From contig JAUWWH010000032.1 of NCBI GenBank assembly GCA_030617005.1, forward strand, positions 1-7,831: a DNA stretch of 7,831 nt. The letters are read 5' to 3'. A model generated the notes under the pieces. It was not told the DNA's origin. It ran no database searches and saw only the letters and a list, made by a program, of their open reading frames with translations. The stretch is from Candidatus Bathyarchaeota archaeon (GTDB lineage Archaea; Thermoproteota; Bathyarchaeia; RBG-16-48-13; GCA-020355125). The translations under genes and the position numbers were made by a program. Of the stretch, positions 1-4,369 are shown piece after piece (the first letter of the stretch is position 1; each line of letters begins with the position of its first letter).

Positions 1-337
1 TAATATGTAGAATCTAAGAGCGCGCGAGAAATCGTCTAAAAGTTTCTCTGGATATGTAAAATCTTAGTAAAGTTTTCAACCATCTTGATAAGTAGCCTTG
101 ATGAGTTCAGCGGGTCTAGTTTGAATACATTTCCAAAAACAATAATGCTCATAATTTAAGTCATTGATTCGATAACTTACATGTGTATGTAGTTGTTTAA
201 GAGCAATAAATATTGAGCCTCCTCCTACACAAGGCTCACGATATTCTGAGAAATCAATAGGAATCAAGGGTAATAGTTACTTAAGAACTCAAGATTTATT
301 CACTTGGATATCTCAAAGGACTCGTGATACTATTCAT
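1..337 (-). pseudogene. D12-class (Dam-like) DNA adenine-N6 methyltransferase, decayed, cut by window edge
   Basis: This is the N-terminal part of a D12-class adenine methyltransferase, which would methylate adenine in a short DNA target, usually as part of a restriction or orphan modification system. It can be read from ATG at 335-337 (MNSITSPLRYP, the usual N-terminal SPLRYPGGKS-type segment). A one-base shift follows near 296-302, then the frame holds KS-VLK and LLPLIPIDFSEYREP. Motif I is EPCVGGGSIF (normally EPFxGGGS), followed by INDLNYEHYCFWKCIQ, typical of the family after motif I. The frame is broken by TGA at 289-291, TAA at 277-279, TGA at 76-78 and TAA at 64-66. Family-like sequence continues past the last two stops (YPEKLLDDFSRALRFYIL) to base 1. 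The catalytic DPPY motif would lie outside the window. Stops of two kinds plus a frameshift argue against recoding. I am confident of both family and decay. Confidence 0.85.
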
Positions 338-408
338 AAACACTCATTCTTCTCTTCCATATTCTCACGATCAAGACCTGTCTAAATTGAGATTGCTTGG
401 AATTTCTT

Positions 409-891
409 TCACTCGCTTATTTTATCCAATATCAATGTTAAATTAATAAATTGATCCGCAATTAATTCTAACTCTTTTGCAGTTGAGTGTTCAAATCCTG
501 CAACTTCAACTCTTTTCCCAATCTCCTTTATTGCCTTAATCGCATACGCATATCCTTTGTCTCCACTGCATAAAATCGCTGTATCATAAAGATCTTTATG
601 TGCATCCAAAAGCATATCCGTAGCTAACATAACATCAACTCCCTTCTCAAACGGTTTCCCCCCGTAATGTTTCAACGAAAGCGTTTTTACATCATACCCA
701 AGGTGCTCAAGAACATTAAAGAAAGCATTCTGTCTCGGAGTGTTATCACTACCTGTGTAATAGTATGCCCGCGATAAATGTCTACCTTTTACTAATGTAT
801 CCCTCACCTTTTCATAATCTATCTTCACATCTAACGCTCTTACAGAATGAAACATATTTCCCCCATCAACAAAGATACAAACTCTTTCCAT
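409..891 (-). CDS. NYN domain (LabA/DUF88-like, PIN-fold) protein
   Basis: A 160-residue cytosolic protein that is a complete single NYN domain, a PIN-like nuclease fold of the LabA/DUF88 family. Members are presumed metal-dependent RNases; the substrate here is unknown. The opening strand carries FVDGGN (D9, N12). Further acidic residues sit in KGVDVMLATDML (D86, D92) and SGDKGY (D111), the usual places for the metal-binding aspartates, followed by an Rossmann-like ending (KRVEVAGFEHSTAKEL). I chose ATG at 889-891 because MERVCIFVDGGN matches the usual family start. An upstream in-frame GTG at 907-909 would lie at or before the start of transcription implied by the TATA-like box at 925-932. 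The methyltransferase pseudogene follows on the same strand about 70 bp downstream. No clear Shine-Dalgarno site is seen, which fits a short-leader archaeal mRNA. Fold assignment is secure; activity is inferred. Confidence 0.9.
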   Translation of the reverse strand: MERVCIFVDGGNMFHSVRALDVKIDYEKVRDTLVKGRHLSRAYYYTGSDNTPRQNAFFNVLEHLGYDVKTLSLKHYGGKPFEKGVDVMLATDMLLDAHKDLYDTAILCSGDKGYAYAIKAIKEIGKRVEVAGFEHSTAKELELIADQFINLTLILDKISE

Positions 892-924
892 AACCGACAC
901 AATAAACACTCACATAATTATCAC

Positions 925-932
925 TATTTAAA
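925..932 (-). promoter_or_regulatory. TATA-like box for the NYN gene
   Basis: On the minus strand this reads as TTTAAATA within an AT-rich stretch. It lies about 35 bp upstream of the chosen ATG (889-891). With the usual archaeal spacing of about 25 bp, transcription would begin near 900, leaving a leader of about 10 nt. This is position and composition evidence only. Confidence 0.4.
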
Positions 933-1138
933 CTATTAACACACTACACCTCACGGTTGAACATTAAAAATAAGTAATAATGGAGAATTAATATGACTTC
1001 ATAATCAACTCAAGACATAAAAATAAGACTTAGGAAAAAGATCTAAACTTTAATTCAAGTAAAATCAATGTTTAATGAAAATTAAAATATAATCATGTCA
1101 TTCTATACCATGAACAAGTATATTACCAGATTTACATA

Positions 1139-1279
1139 TGCAGACCCGAATTAAAAGAACAAATAGAATGGATAAAACCGAAAACATTTTTCCCCATATA
1201 TCTAAAGCATTCAGGTATGTTTTGCTGCTTATCACAGAAAACTAAGATGGTAAAAGAAGGAAAGATGTACAAGCTTTAG
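1139..1279 (+). pseudogene. Remnant of metallo-beta-lactamase/beta-CASP-like protein, C-terminal part
   Basis: An open stretch without a start codon encodes RPELKEQIEWIKPKTFFPIY, then LKHSGMF and a terminal VKEGKMYKL before TAG at 1277-1279. This resembles the C-terminus of archaeal MBL-fold proteins (RNase J-like/beta-CASP type), where a helix ending in I-x-PK is followed by the strand PIHTEHPE and a final KEG-x-x-Y-x-L strand. The PIHTEHP-type motif has become PIYLKHS, so the metal-site histidine after PI is lost. Upstream (about 1025-1138) frames shift repeatedly and stops are frequent. Short coding-like pieces such as RLRK and SKINV can be matched to the same family only if several indels are assumed. 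The gene is not functional. The family assignment rests on pattern memory and is moderate. Confidence 0.45.
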
Positions 1280-1290
1280 AGATTATTTAG

Positions 1291-1465
1291 ATCTCAAGTG
1301 CACCGTCATTATTTGATTTGGATTTTATAAGATCTGTCATGAGAGAAGGTTATTTGAATTGTGAAAATGTGAACCTTAACGTTGAGATAAAAAGCCTTAG
1401 AAGCTATAGATGATACATAATTTATAGAAGAACTTGAGTTGAATTGTAATGACGTGTTATTTTAG
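1291..1465 (+). pseudogene. Decayed small gene of unknown family
   Basis: A coding-like reading frame is open from 1291 to 1410 (ISSAPSLFDLDFIRSVMREG, then YLNCENVNLNVEIK). It loses sense after a run of five A at 1389-1393. Dropping one A there shifts into a second frame that continues naturally as ALEAIDDT, TAA at 1418-1420, then FIEELELNCNDVLF and TAG at 1463-1465. The combined product would be about 57 residues, acidic and helical towards its end. I do not recognise the family. No start codon with a Shine-Dalgarno site is visible, so the 5' end may be lost. Its tail overlaps the start of the next intact gene in another frame. The slip at an A run and the nonsense codon support decay; an assembly or sequencing error could explain the A run but not the TAA. 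Confidence 0.45.
1419..1426 (+). promoter_or_regulatory. TATA-like box, probably for a leaderless transcript
   Basis: AATTTATA is centred about 26 bp before the ATG at 1449, the spacing expected when an archaeal transcript begins at or next to the start codon. The gene downstream has no convincing Shine-Dalgarno site (only TTGAG nearby), which fits a leaderless mRNA. It lies inside the decayed gene 1291-1465. Confidence 0.4.
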
Positions 1466-1664
1466 GCAACTTAAGGATGTTTTCAAGAACGCTGGAGTAG
1501 AGGTCACTCGTGAGAATAAAAGAGAACTTGATAGGATTATTCACGGTTTTGTAGGTGTAGAGTACAAGAATTGTTCATCTACTTGGAGAGAAGTGAAAAA
1601 GAGAATAGCTGAAGATGAAGAGGGTTTCATTGCGATGTTAAAGAAATTACAGCCTTCCTACTGA
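1449..1664 (+). CDS. Small conserved-type archaeal protein of unknown function
   Basis: A 71-residue soluble protein from ATG 1449, with no signal peptide or membrane segment. It is mostly helical and highly charged: an opening helix (FRQLKDVFKNAGVEVT), a second helix with KRELDRIIH, a central GVEYKNCSSTW segment, and a closing helix VKKRIAEDEEGF. From memory it resembles a small uncharacterised protein common in archaeal genomes in which the VGVEYKNC-x-x-TW-x-x-VK segment is the most constant part; that is recall, not a search. It is the first gene of a plus-strand string, 19 bp ahead of the next. Its role is unknown. The single Cys and the TW pair might mark a binding surface, but no catalytic motif is visible. 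Confidence 0.8.
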   Translation: MTCYFRQLKDVFKNAGVEVTRENKRELDRIIHGFVGVEYKNCSSTWREVKKRIAEDEEGFIAMLKKLQPSY

Positions 1665-1683
1665 TTAGATCTTTAGAAGGAAA

Positions 1684-1980
1684 GTGAAAGAATCTATGTT
1701 TAGTGAGAATGAATCATATGTTGATCTGTATTGTAAGGGGTCAACAAAAGAAGTAAAATGTATCTTTCGGAGATTCTTAGAGGAGATCCCCAAGTTCGGA
1801 GAAATCAATGTGAGACTTTCCACTTCCTATCTATCGTTCTTTGTTGAGTGTAGACTCGTTGGGATTGAATGTCAAAAGTATCGCGTGAAGTTACACTTAA
1901 CCTCAGAAGATGCAAAATATGCAAACAAATTCGATGAGTTACGTGGCTCAATCTATCCACAAAAAGGAAGAGAGGAATGA
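1684..1980 (+). CDS. Uncharacterised 98-residue protein
   Basis: A short soluble protein I do not recognise. Predicted order is a strand (VDLYCKG), a helix (TKEVKCIFRRFLEEI), then alternating strands (EINVRLSTSYLSFFVECRL and KYRVKLHLTS) and a charged tail, so a compact alpha/beta fold is likely. Cysteines are scattered and form no metal pattern. The start is uncertain. GTG 1684 has AGAAGG only 3 nt upstream, while the in-frame ATG 1696 has the same site 15 nt upstream; neither is ideal, and I kept the longer form. It lies between the 71-residue gene and the UDG-like gene with gaps of 19 and 30 bp, so co-transcription is likely. Codon choice and spacing support a real gene. Confidence 0.7.
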   Translation: MKESMFSENESYVDLYCKGSTKEVKCIFRRFLEEIPKFGEINVRLSTSYLSFFVECRLVGIECQKYRVKLHLTSEDAKYANKFDELRGSIYPQKGREE

Positions 1981-2010
1981 ACATTCATCTATATAGTAAA
2001 TGAATCACAA

Positions 2011-2745
2011 GTGAAACCTGCTTTAGAAGTCATAAAAAACGCATATCAAAATAGAGACCATAGTGGAATCAATATAGGCTATCATAAAGAGCCCATATTA
2101 CAAAAGAAAACGTTAGAGAAAGTACAATTAGATAAAGGATATAATATAGGTCCAGAGAAGTCATCTAGATGGTTAAAGATTTTAGAAAGGAAAATTTGGG
2201 ATTGCAATAGATGTGATTTTAATGAGAGAACTGACGCTCGGTTCTGTGGAGGCTTAGGAAATGATTTCAGAGTTATGTTTATTTCTGAAAGTCCAAGCAC
2301 TTCGGCTGGTACTGGAAAATTTCTTGGAGAGAAGAATTTTAATGCTACAGAAGCTGATCAATTGTTCTTTCAAGTTAGAAAAAAATTTGGTTTAGAAAAT
2401 TGTTACATCACAGATTTCGTTAAATGTGGTATTCCCAATGGTAAACCTTCAAAACATAAGGTTGAACAATATGTAGAGTACCTAAAAGAAGAAATTGCAA
2501 TTGTAAAGCCTAAAGTAATTGTAGCCGTAGGGAAATCGTTTAAACTTCAAGACAATAAAAAATCTTATCGTTTCGTTGAAATATTAATGAAATATTTGGA
2601 TTTTCAAAAACCTATTTTATCAACTTGGCACTATTCATATGTGTACGGAGTTACAGTTGGTTATCGTATTCATCCTCGTTTAACAAAAACAGACGTAATA
2701 GACGAATATGAAGAACAACACAGAAAAATCCTACAATATCTTTGA
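2011..2745 (+). CDS. Divergent uracil-DNA-glycosylase-superfamily protein
   Basis: A 244-residue member of the UDG superfamily, nearest in layout to the iron-sulfur family 4/5 enzymes, which remove uracil from DNA to start base-excision repair. About 60 N-terminal residues are extra. Then come a Cys pair WDCNRC (C65, C68), a GxG turn, motif A as ISESPSTSAGTGKFLG (residues 91-106, in place of GEAPG), YITDFVKCGIPNGKPSK (C139), the helix-strand PKVIVAVGKSFK, and the motif-B region STWHYSYVYG with H207. The fourth cluster ligand, expected about 15 residues after C139, is Tyr154, so the [4Fe-4S] cluster may be altered or use C79 or C131. GTG 2011 is used because no other start precedes the domain; no Shine-Dalgarno site is visible. 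Superfamily membership is fairly sure; uracil excision is not. It could act on another lesion or be an inactive binder. Confidence 0.75.
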   Translation: MKPALEVIKNAYQNRDHSGINIGYHKEPILQKKTLEKVQLDKGYNIGPEKSSRWLKILERKIWDCNRCDFNERTDARFCGGLGNDFRVMFISESPSTSAGTGKFLGEKNFNATEADQLFFQVRKKFGLENCYITDFVKCGIPNGKPSKHKVEQYVEYLKEEIAIVKPKVIVAVGKSFKLQDNKKSYRFVEILMKYLDFQKPILSTWHYSYVYGVTVGYRIHPRLTKTDVIDEYEEQHRKILQYL

Positions 2746-2772
2746 ATAACACATTTTAAGAAAGGATCAGAT

Positions 2773-2937
2773 TTGGGTTTAAAAAAACTAAATCAAAAGA
2801 TTAAGTATTGTTCTTGTGGTAAGACTTTTAAACTAAAAGTTAAAGGACAAGAGTTTTGTAGTGAAGAATGTGAGCTAACACATTTGGAAGAGTTAGAAGA
2901 TACATCTGAAATCTTATGGTATATCGAAGAGCTATAA
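2773..2937 (+). CDS. 54-residue Cys-rich probable zinc protein, TTG start
   Basis: A short gene, start TTG 2773, stop TAA 2935-2937. The product begins MGLKKLNQKIK and then has CSCGKTFKLKVKGQEFCSEE followed by C: a CxC pair, a 15-residue basic linker and a second CxxxxC pair, the arrangement of a small treble-clef or TRASH-like zinc finger (the FCSEEC piece is typical). The tail is an acidic helix (LEELEDTSEILWYIEEL). AAAGGATC lies 5-7 nt upstream of the TTG, a good archaeal Shine-Dalgarno site. It begins 27 bp after the UDG-like gene and in the same frame, so it is probably the last intact gene of that string. Its partner and target are unknown; a nucleic-acid- or protein-binding adaptor is plausible. 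Confidence 0.65.
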   Translation: MGLKKLNQKIKYCSCGKTFKLKVKGQEFCSEECELTHLEELEDTSEILWYIEEL

Positions 2938-2942
2938 GTTAG

Positions 2943-3110
2943 AATCCCAAACAAGAAAAGCCGTGGTTGAAGGAGTGTGATGCTTTATTATATTTAGAAA
3001 GTTCGAGAGGAGCAGATCTATTACTGAGAGTTTAATGGGAGAAGACGAAGAAGAGTCTTACTCAAGATGATAGGCAAATAATTTGGTGTAATGAATTGAC
3101 CATAATATAG
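2943..3110 (+). pseudogene. Decayed small gene downstream of the zinc protein
   Basis: One frame reads coding-like sequence (KPWLKECDALLYLESSRGAD, then LLLRV), meets TAA at 3033-3035 and carries on as WEKTKKSLTQDDRQIIWCNE to TAG at 3108-3110. A strong Shine-Dalgarno-like AAGGAG at 2970-2975 precedes ATG at 2980-2982, but that ATG is in another frame and stops after five codons. Removing two bases near 2990 would join ATG-LYY to the LESSRG frame. The simplest reading is a small gene of about 45 residues with a frameshift near its start and one nonsense codon. No family is recognised. It might instead be chance open sequence, but the Shine-Dalgarno site plus continuous coding-like composition argue for a former gene. 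Confidence 0.4.
3103..3109 (+). promoter_or_regulatory. TATA-like box for acyP
   Basis: TAATATA lies about 42 bp upstream of the acyP GTG. A start of transcription about 25 bp downstream, near 3131, would leave a leader of about 17 nt that contains the GGGTGA Shine-Dalgarno site at 3139-3144. This is spacing evidence only. It implies that acyP has its own promoter rather than depending on the upstream string. Confidence 0.4.
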
Positions 3111-3147
3111 GATACATAACTGAGCGAAGAAAATAGAAGGGTGAACT

Positions 3148-3429
3148 GTGAAAGTTAGAGCACACATCCTCGTTTCTGGCATGGTTCAAGGCGTGTTTTT
3201 TAGGTCGAAAACCAAGAGAGAAGCAGATAAACACGGCGTGAAGGGGTGGGTAAGAAACCTTTATGATGGTAGAGTTGAAGTGGTTCTTGAAGGGGAAGAG
3301 GAAGTGGTCAAAAAAATTATTGATTTTTGTCGAAAAGGTCCACTCCATGCAAAGATTAAAGACGTAGAGGTGAAATGGAAGGACTACAAGGGAGAATTTC
3401 GAAGCTTCAGAATAAAATGGAATACGTAG
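3148..3429 (+). CDS. acyP: Acylphosphatase
   Basis: A 93-residue acylphosphatase, the normal length for the family. It hydrolyses the carboxyl-phosphate bond of acyl phosphates such as acetyl or carbamoyl phosphate in the cytosol. The phosphate-binding loop SGMVQGVFFR (residues 10-19) ends in the catalytic Arg19, and GWVRNLYDGRVEV holds the catalytic Asn37. The protein ends with the expected last strand (FRSFRIKW). Start is GTG 3148, preceded by GGGTGA at 3139-3144, a good match to the archaeal anti-Shine-Dalgarno sequence. It follows a decayed small gene and appears to have its own TATA-like box. A transposase remnant abuts its 3' end on the opposite strand without damaging it. Identification is secure; it is a housekeeping gene with no evident link to the neighbours. 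Confidence 0.97.
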   Translation: MKVRAHILVSGMVQGVFFRSKTKREADKHGVKGWVRNLYDGRVEVVLEGEEEVVKKIIDFCRKGPLHAKIKDVEVKWKDYKGEFRSFRIKWNT

Positions 3430-3673
3430 CGTGCGCTCTTGCCAATCGTTCATTTCATCTCAGTGACAATGTAAGCCTTTGATCGCTTGGAATACGCTTC
3501 AAGTACTTTAGTAACTGAGCCTTCAACATGGAAACAGGATCATAAGGTTTCCTGCCATCACCCTCACTGTGATAAAGAGACATCAAAAATCCGCAAATAC
3601 ACTTCACATTCAATGAATCAAGCACTTGCCTAATACGTAAAGAACTCGTCCCTAATAAAGAGGGAAGCTACAT
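3430..3673 (-). pseudogene. N-terminal remnant of DUF772-type (IS5/IS1182-like) transposase
   Basis: A 70-codon stretch (3458-3667) encodes RIRQVLDSLNVKCICGFLMS, LYHSEGDGRKPYDPVSMLKA and QLLKYLKRIPSDQRLTLSLR. The GRKPYDPVSMLKA-x-LLKYLKRIPSD core is the mark of the DUF772 N-terminal domain of IS5/IS1182-type transposases. The former start is probably ATG at 3671-3673, followed directly by a TAG codon at 3668-3670. After TGA at 3455-3457 the family-like sequence continues as NERLARAH and then stops where the convergent acyP gene ends. The catalytic DDE domain is absent. This is the dead 5' end of an insertion sequence. No intact terminal inverted repeats or target duplication are visible. Confidence 0.8.
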
Positions 3674-3702
3674 AATTAATTTCTAAACACCCTAACGCGC
3701 TA

Positions 3703-3762
3703 AACTTTGAAACATTGCAAGGACAGGTCTATAAGAATAAAAGGGAAATTTTTATCTAAACA
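3703..3762. repeat. 60-bp imperfect direct repeat, copy A
   Basis: This 60-bp stretch matches 4241-4300 at 51 of 60 positions without gaps. Perfect blocks include CTATAAGAATAAA and GAAATTTTTATCTAAACA. The copies are in the same orientation, 538 bp apart, either side of the gene 3897-4172. Copy A lies just upstream of the transposase remnant on that strand, so it could be an insertion-sequence end. Read on the plus strand, the GAAATTTTTAT part also resembles an archaeal BRE/TATA or a T-rich terminator. Confidence 0.8.
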
Positions 3763-3815
3763 TTACTTTTACTCATTTATACTAAAGAATTTAGTCTTAA
3801 AATTTTTAGTTGGCT

Positions 3816-3827
3816 AAATTTAATATT
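3816..3827 (+). promoter_or_regulatory. Possible TATA region of the 91-residue gene
   Basis: AAATTTAATATT sits about 70 bp upstream of the TTG start. An alternative AT-rich box, TAATTATTTT, is at 3843-3852. An imperfect inverted repeat, AATTTAG (3789-3795) with CTAAATT (3814-3820), borders the first box and could be an operator. The whole stretch is AT-rich, so this is weak. Confidence 0.25.
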
Positions 3828-3882
3828 AAAAATGAAAAAAGCTAATTATTTTAGGAAGTGTATTGAGATATTAATGTATCTT

Positions 3883-3891
3883 GGGAGGTGA
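3883..3891 (+). promoter_or_regulatory. Strong Shine-Dalgarno site that sets the start at TTG 3897
   Basis: GGGAGGTGA is close to a perfect complement of the archaeal 16S 3' end. It lies 5 nt before TTG 3897. The upstream in-frame GTG (3888-3890) is inside the site itself, so it cannot be the start. Confidence 0.75.
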
Positions 3892-3896
3892 GGTTT

Positions 3897-4172
3897 TTGT
3901 CAAAAGAGGAATTACCAGTCTTCAAGTCAGATGATCCATCTATTTCGGTCGATGTCCAGGAATATGAAACAATTAGCAGGTCATCAACGTGGTGGAGTGC
4001 AATTTCCCTTCAAATTGAAAGAGGAAGAAAGCGCATTTCTTTGTATTTATGGAATAAACAAAATGATGGGGACAATTGGAAGAGAATCCAGAAATATAAT
4101 ATTCGAAGACGGCAGGATTGGGAAAAAATCAAAACATTTGTAGATGCTCATTTAGAAGATTTAGCTCCCTAA
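3897..4172 (+). CDS. Uncharacterised 91-residue Trp-rich basic protein
   Basis: A small soluble protein I do not recognise. The best start is TTG 3897, placed by the strong GGGAGGTGA site. A probably flexible acidic N-terminus (about 25 residues) is followed by apparent strands TWWSAISLQIERG and KRISLYLWNKQ, a turn NDGDN, a strand WKRIQKYNIRR, and a closing helix DWEKIKTFVDAHLEDL. Four Trp and many Arg/Lys lie in the strand region. This strand-strand-strand-helix plan with exposed aromatics resembles small single-stranded nucleic-acid binders such as PC4-like proteins, but no diagnostic motif supports that and I would not assign it. The gene stands alone between two copies of a 60-bp direct repeat, with no co-directional neighbour within 460 bp. 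Its strong Shine-Dalgarno site suggests good translation. Confidence 0.75.
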   Translation: MSKEELPVFKSDDPSISVDVQEYETISRSSTWWSAISLQIERGRKRISLYLWNKQNDGDNWKRIQKYNIRRRQDWEKIKTFVDAHLEDLAP

Positions 4173-4189
4173 ACGAAATTAATGAGACA

Positions 4190-4321
4190 TCATCTCTTCC
4201 GTATTGCTATGAATTTACCACCATTTGTGTAATCAGTAACAACTTTGAAACAGTATAAGGATAAGGCTATAAGAATAAATATGAAATTTTTATCTAAACA
4301 ATATTTTTCATCAATTTTCTG
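4190..4321 (-). other. Open reading frame piece resembling a protein C-terminus
   Basis: On the minus strand an open frame without a start codon runs from just after TAA (4322-4324) to TGA at 4190-4192. Its end, FKVVTDYTNGGKFIAIRKR, looks like a real protein tail, while the first half is the repeat copy B read as DKNFIFILIALSLYC. The same frame in copy A gives DKNFPFILIDLSLQCFKV and then TAG. It may be the tail of a lost gene, with the repeats being two pieces of related genes, or chance. No family is recognised. Confidence 0.25.
4241..4300. repeat. 60-bp imperfect direct repeat, copy B
   Basis: Second copy of the repeat at 3703-3762 (51/60 identical, same orientation). The match starts sharply at AACTTTGAAACA and fades after TATCTAAACA into AT-rich sequence. 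It lies between the 91-residue gene and the convergent helicase gene. Its T-rich 3' half could serve as a terminator for the plus-strand gene. Confidence 0.8.
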
Positions 4322-4369
4322 TTAAATTATTTAATTGTTAGTCGACTCTTATAGGAAATCTATCAGTAA

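Noticed and set aside
64..78. Recoding of TGA/TAA in the methyltransferase
   Set aside because: Both TGA and TAA occur, a frameshift is also present, and other genes here use TGA as a normal stop.
1989..1996. CTATATAG as a promoter for the UDG-like gene
   Set aside because: It is only about 19 bp before the GTG, too close for a start of transcription upstream of the codon, and the gene is probably co-transcribed from upstream.
2743..2775. UGA readthrough joining the UDG-like and zinc proteins
   Set aside because: A good Shine-Dalgarno site and a TTG start serve the second gene, and no readthrough signal is visible. The shared frame may be chance.
3058..3453. 131-codon minus-strand open frame opposite acyP
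   Set aside because: It is antisense to a certain acylphosphatase gene, and its product (rich in Phe, Ser, His) matches no protein pattern.
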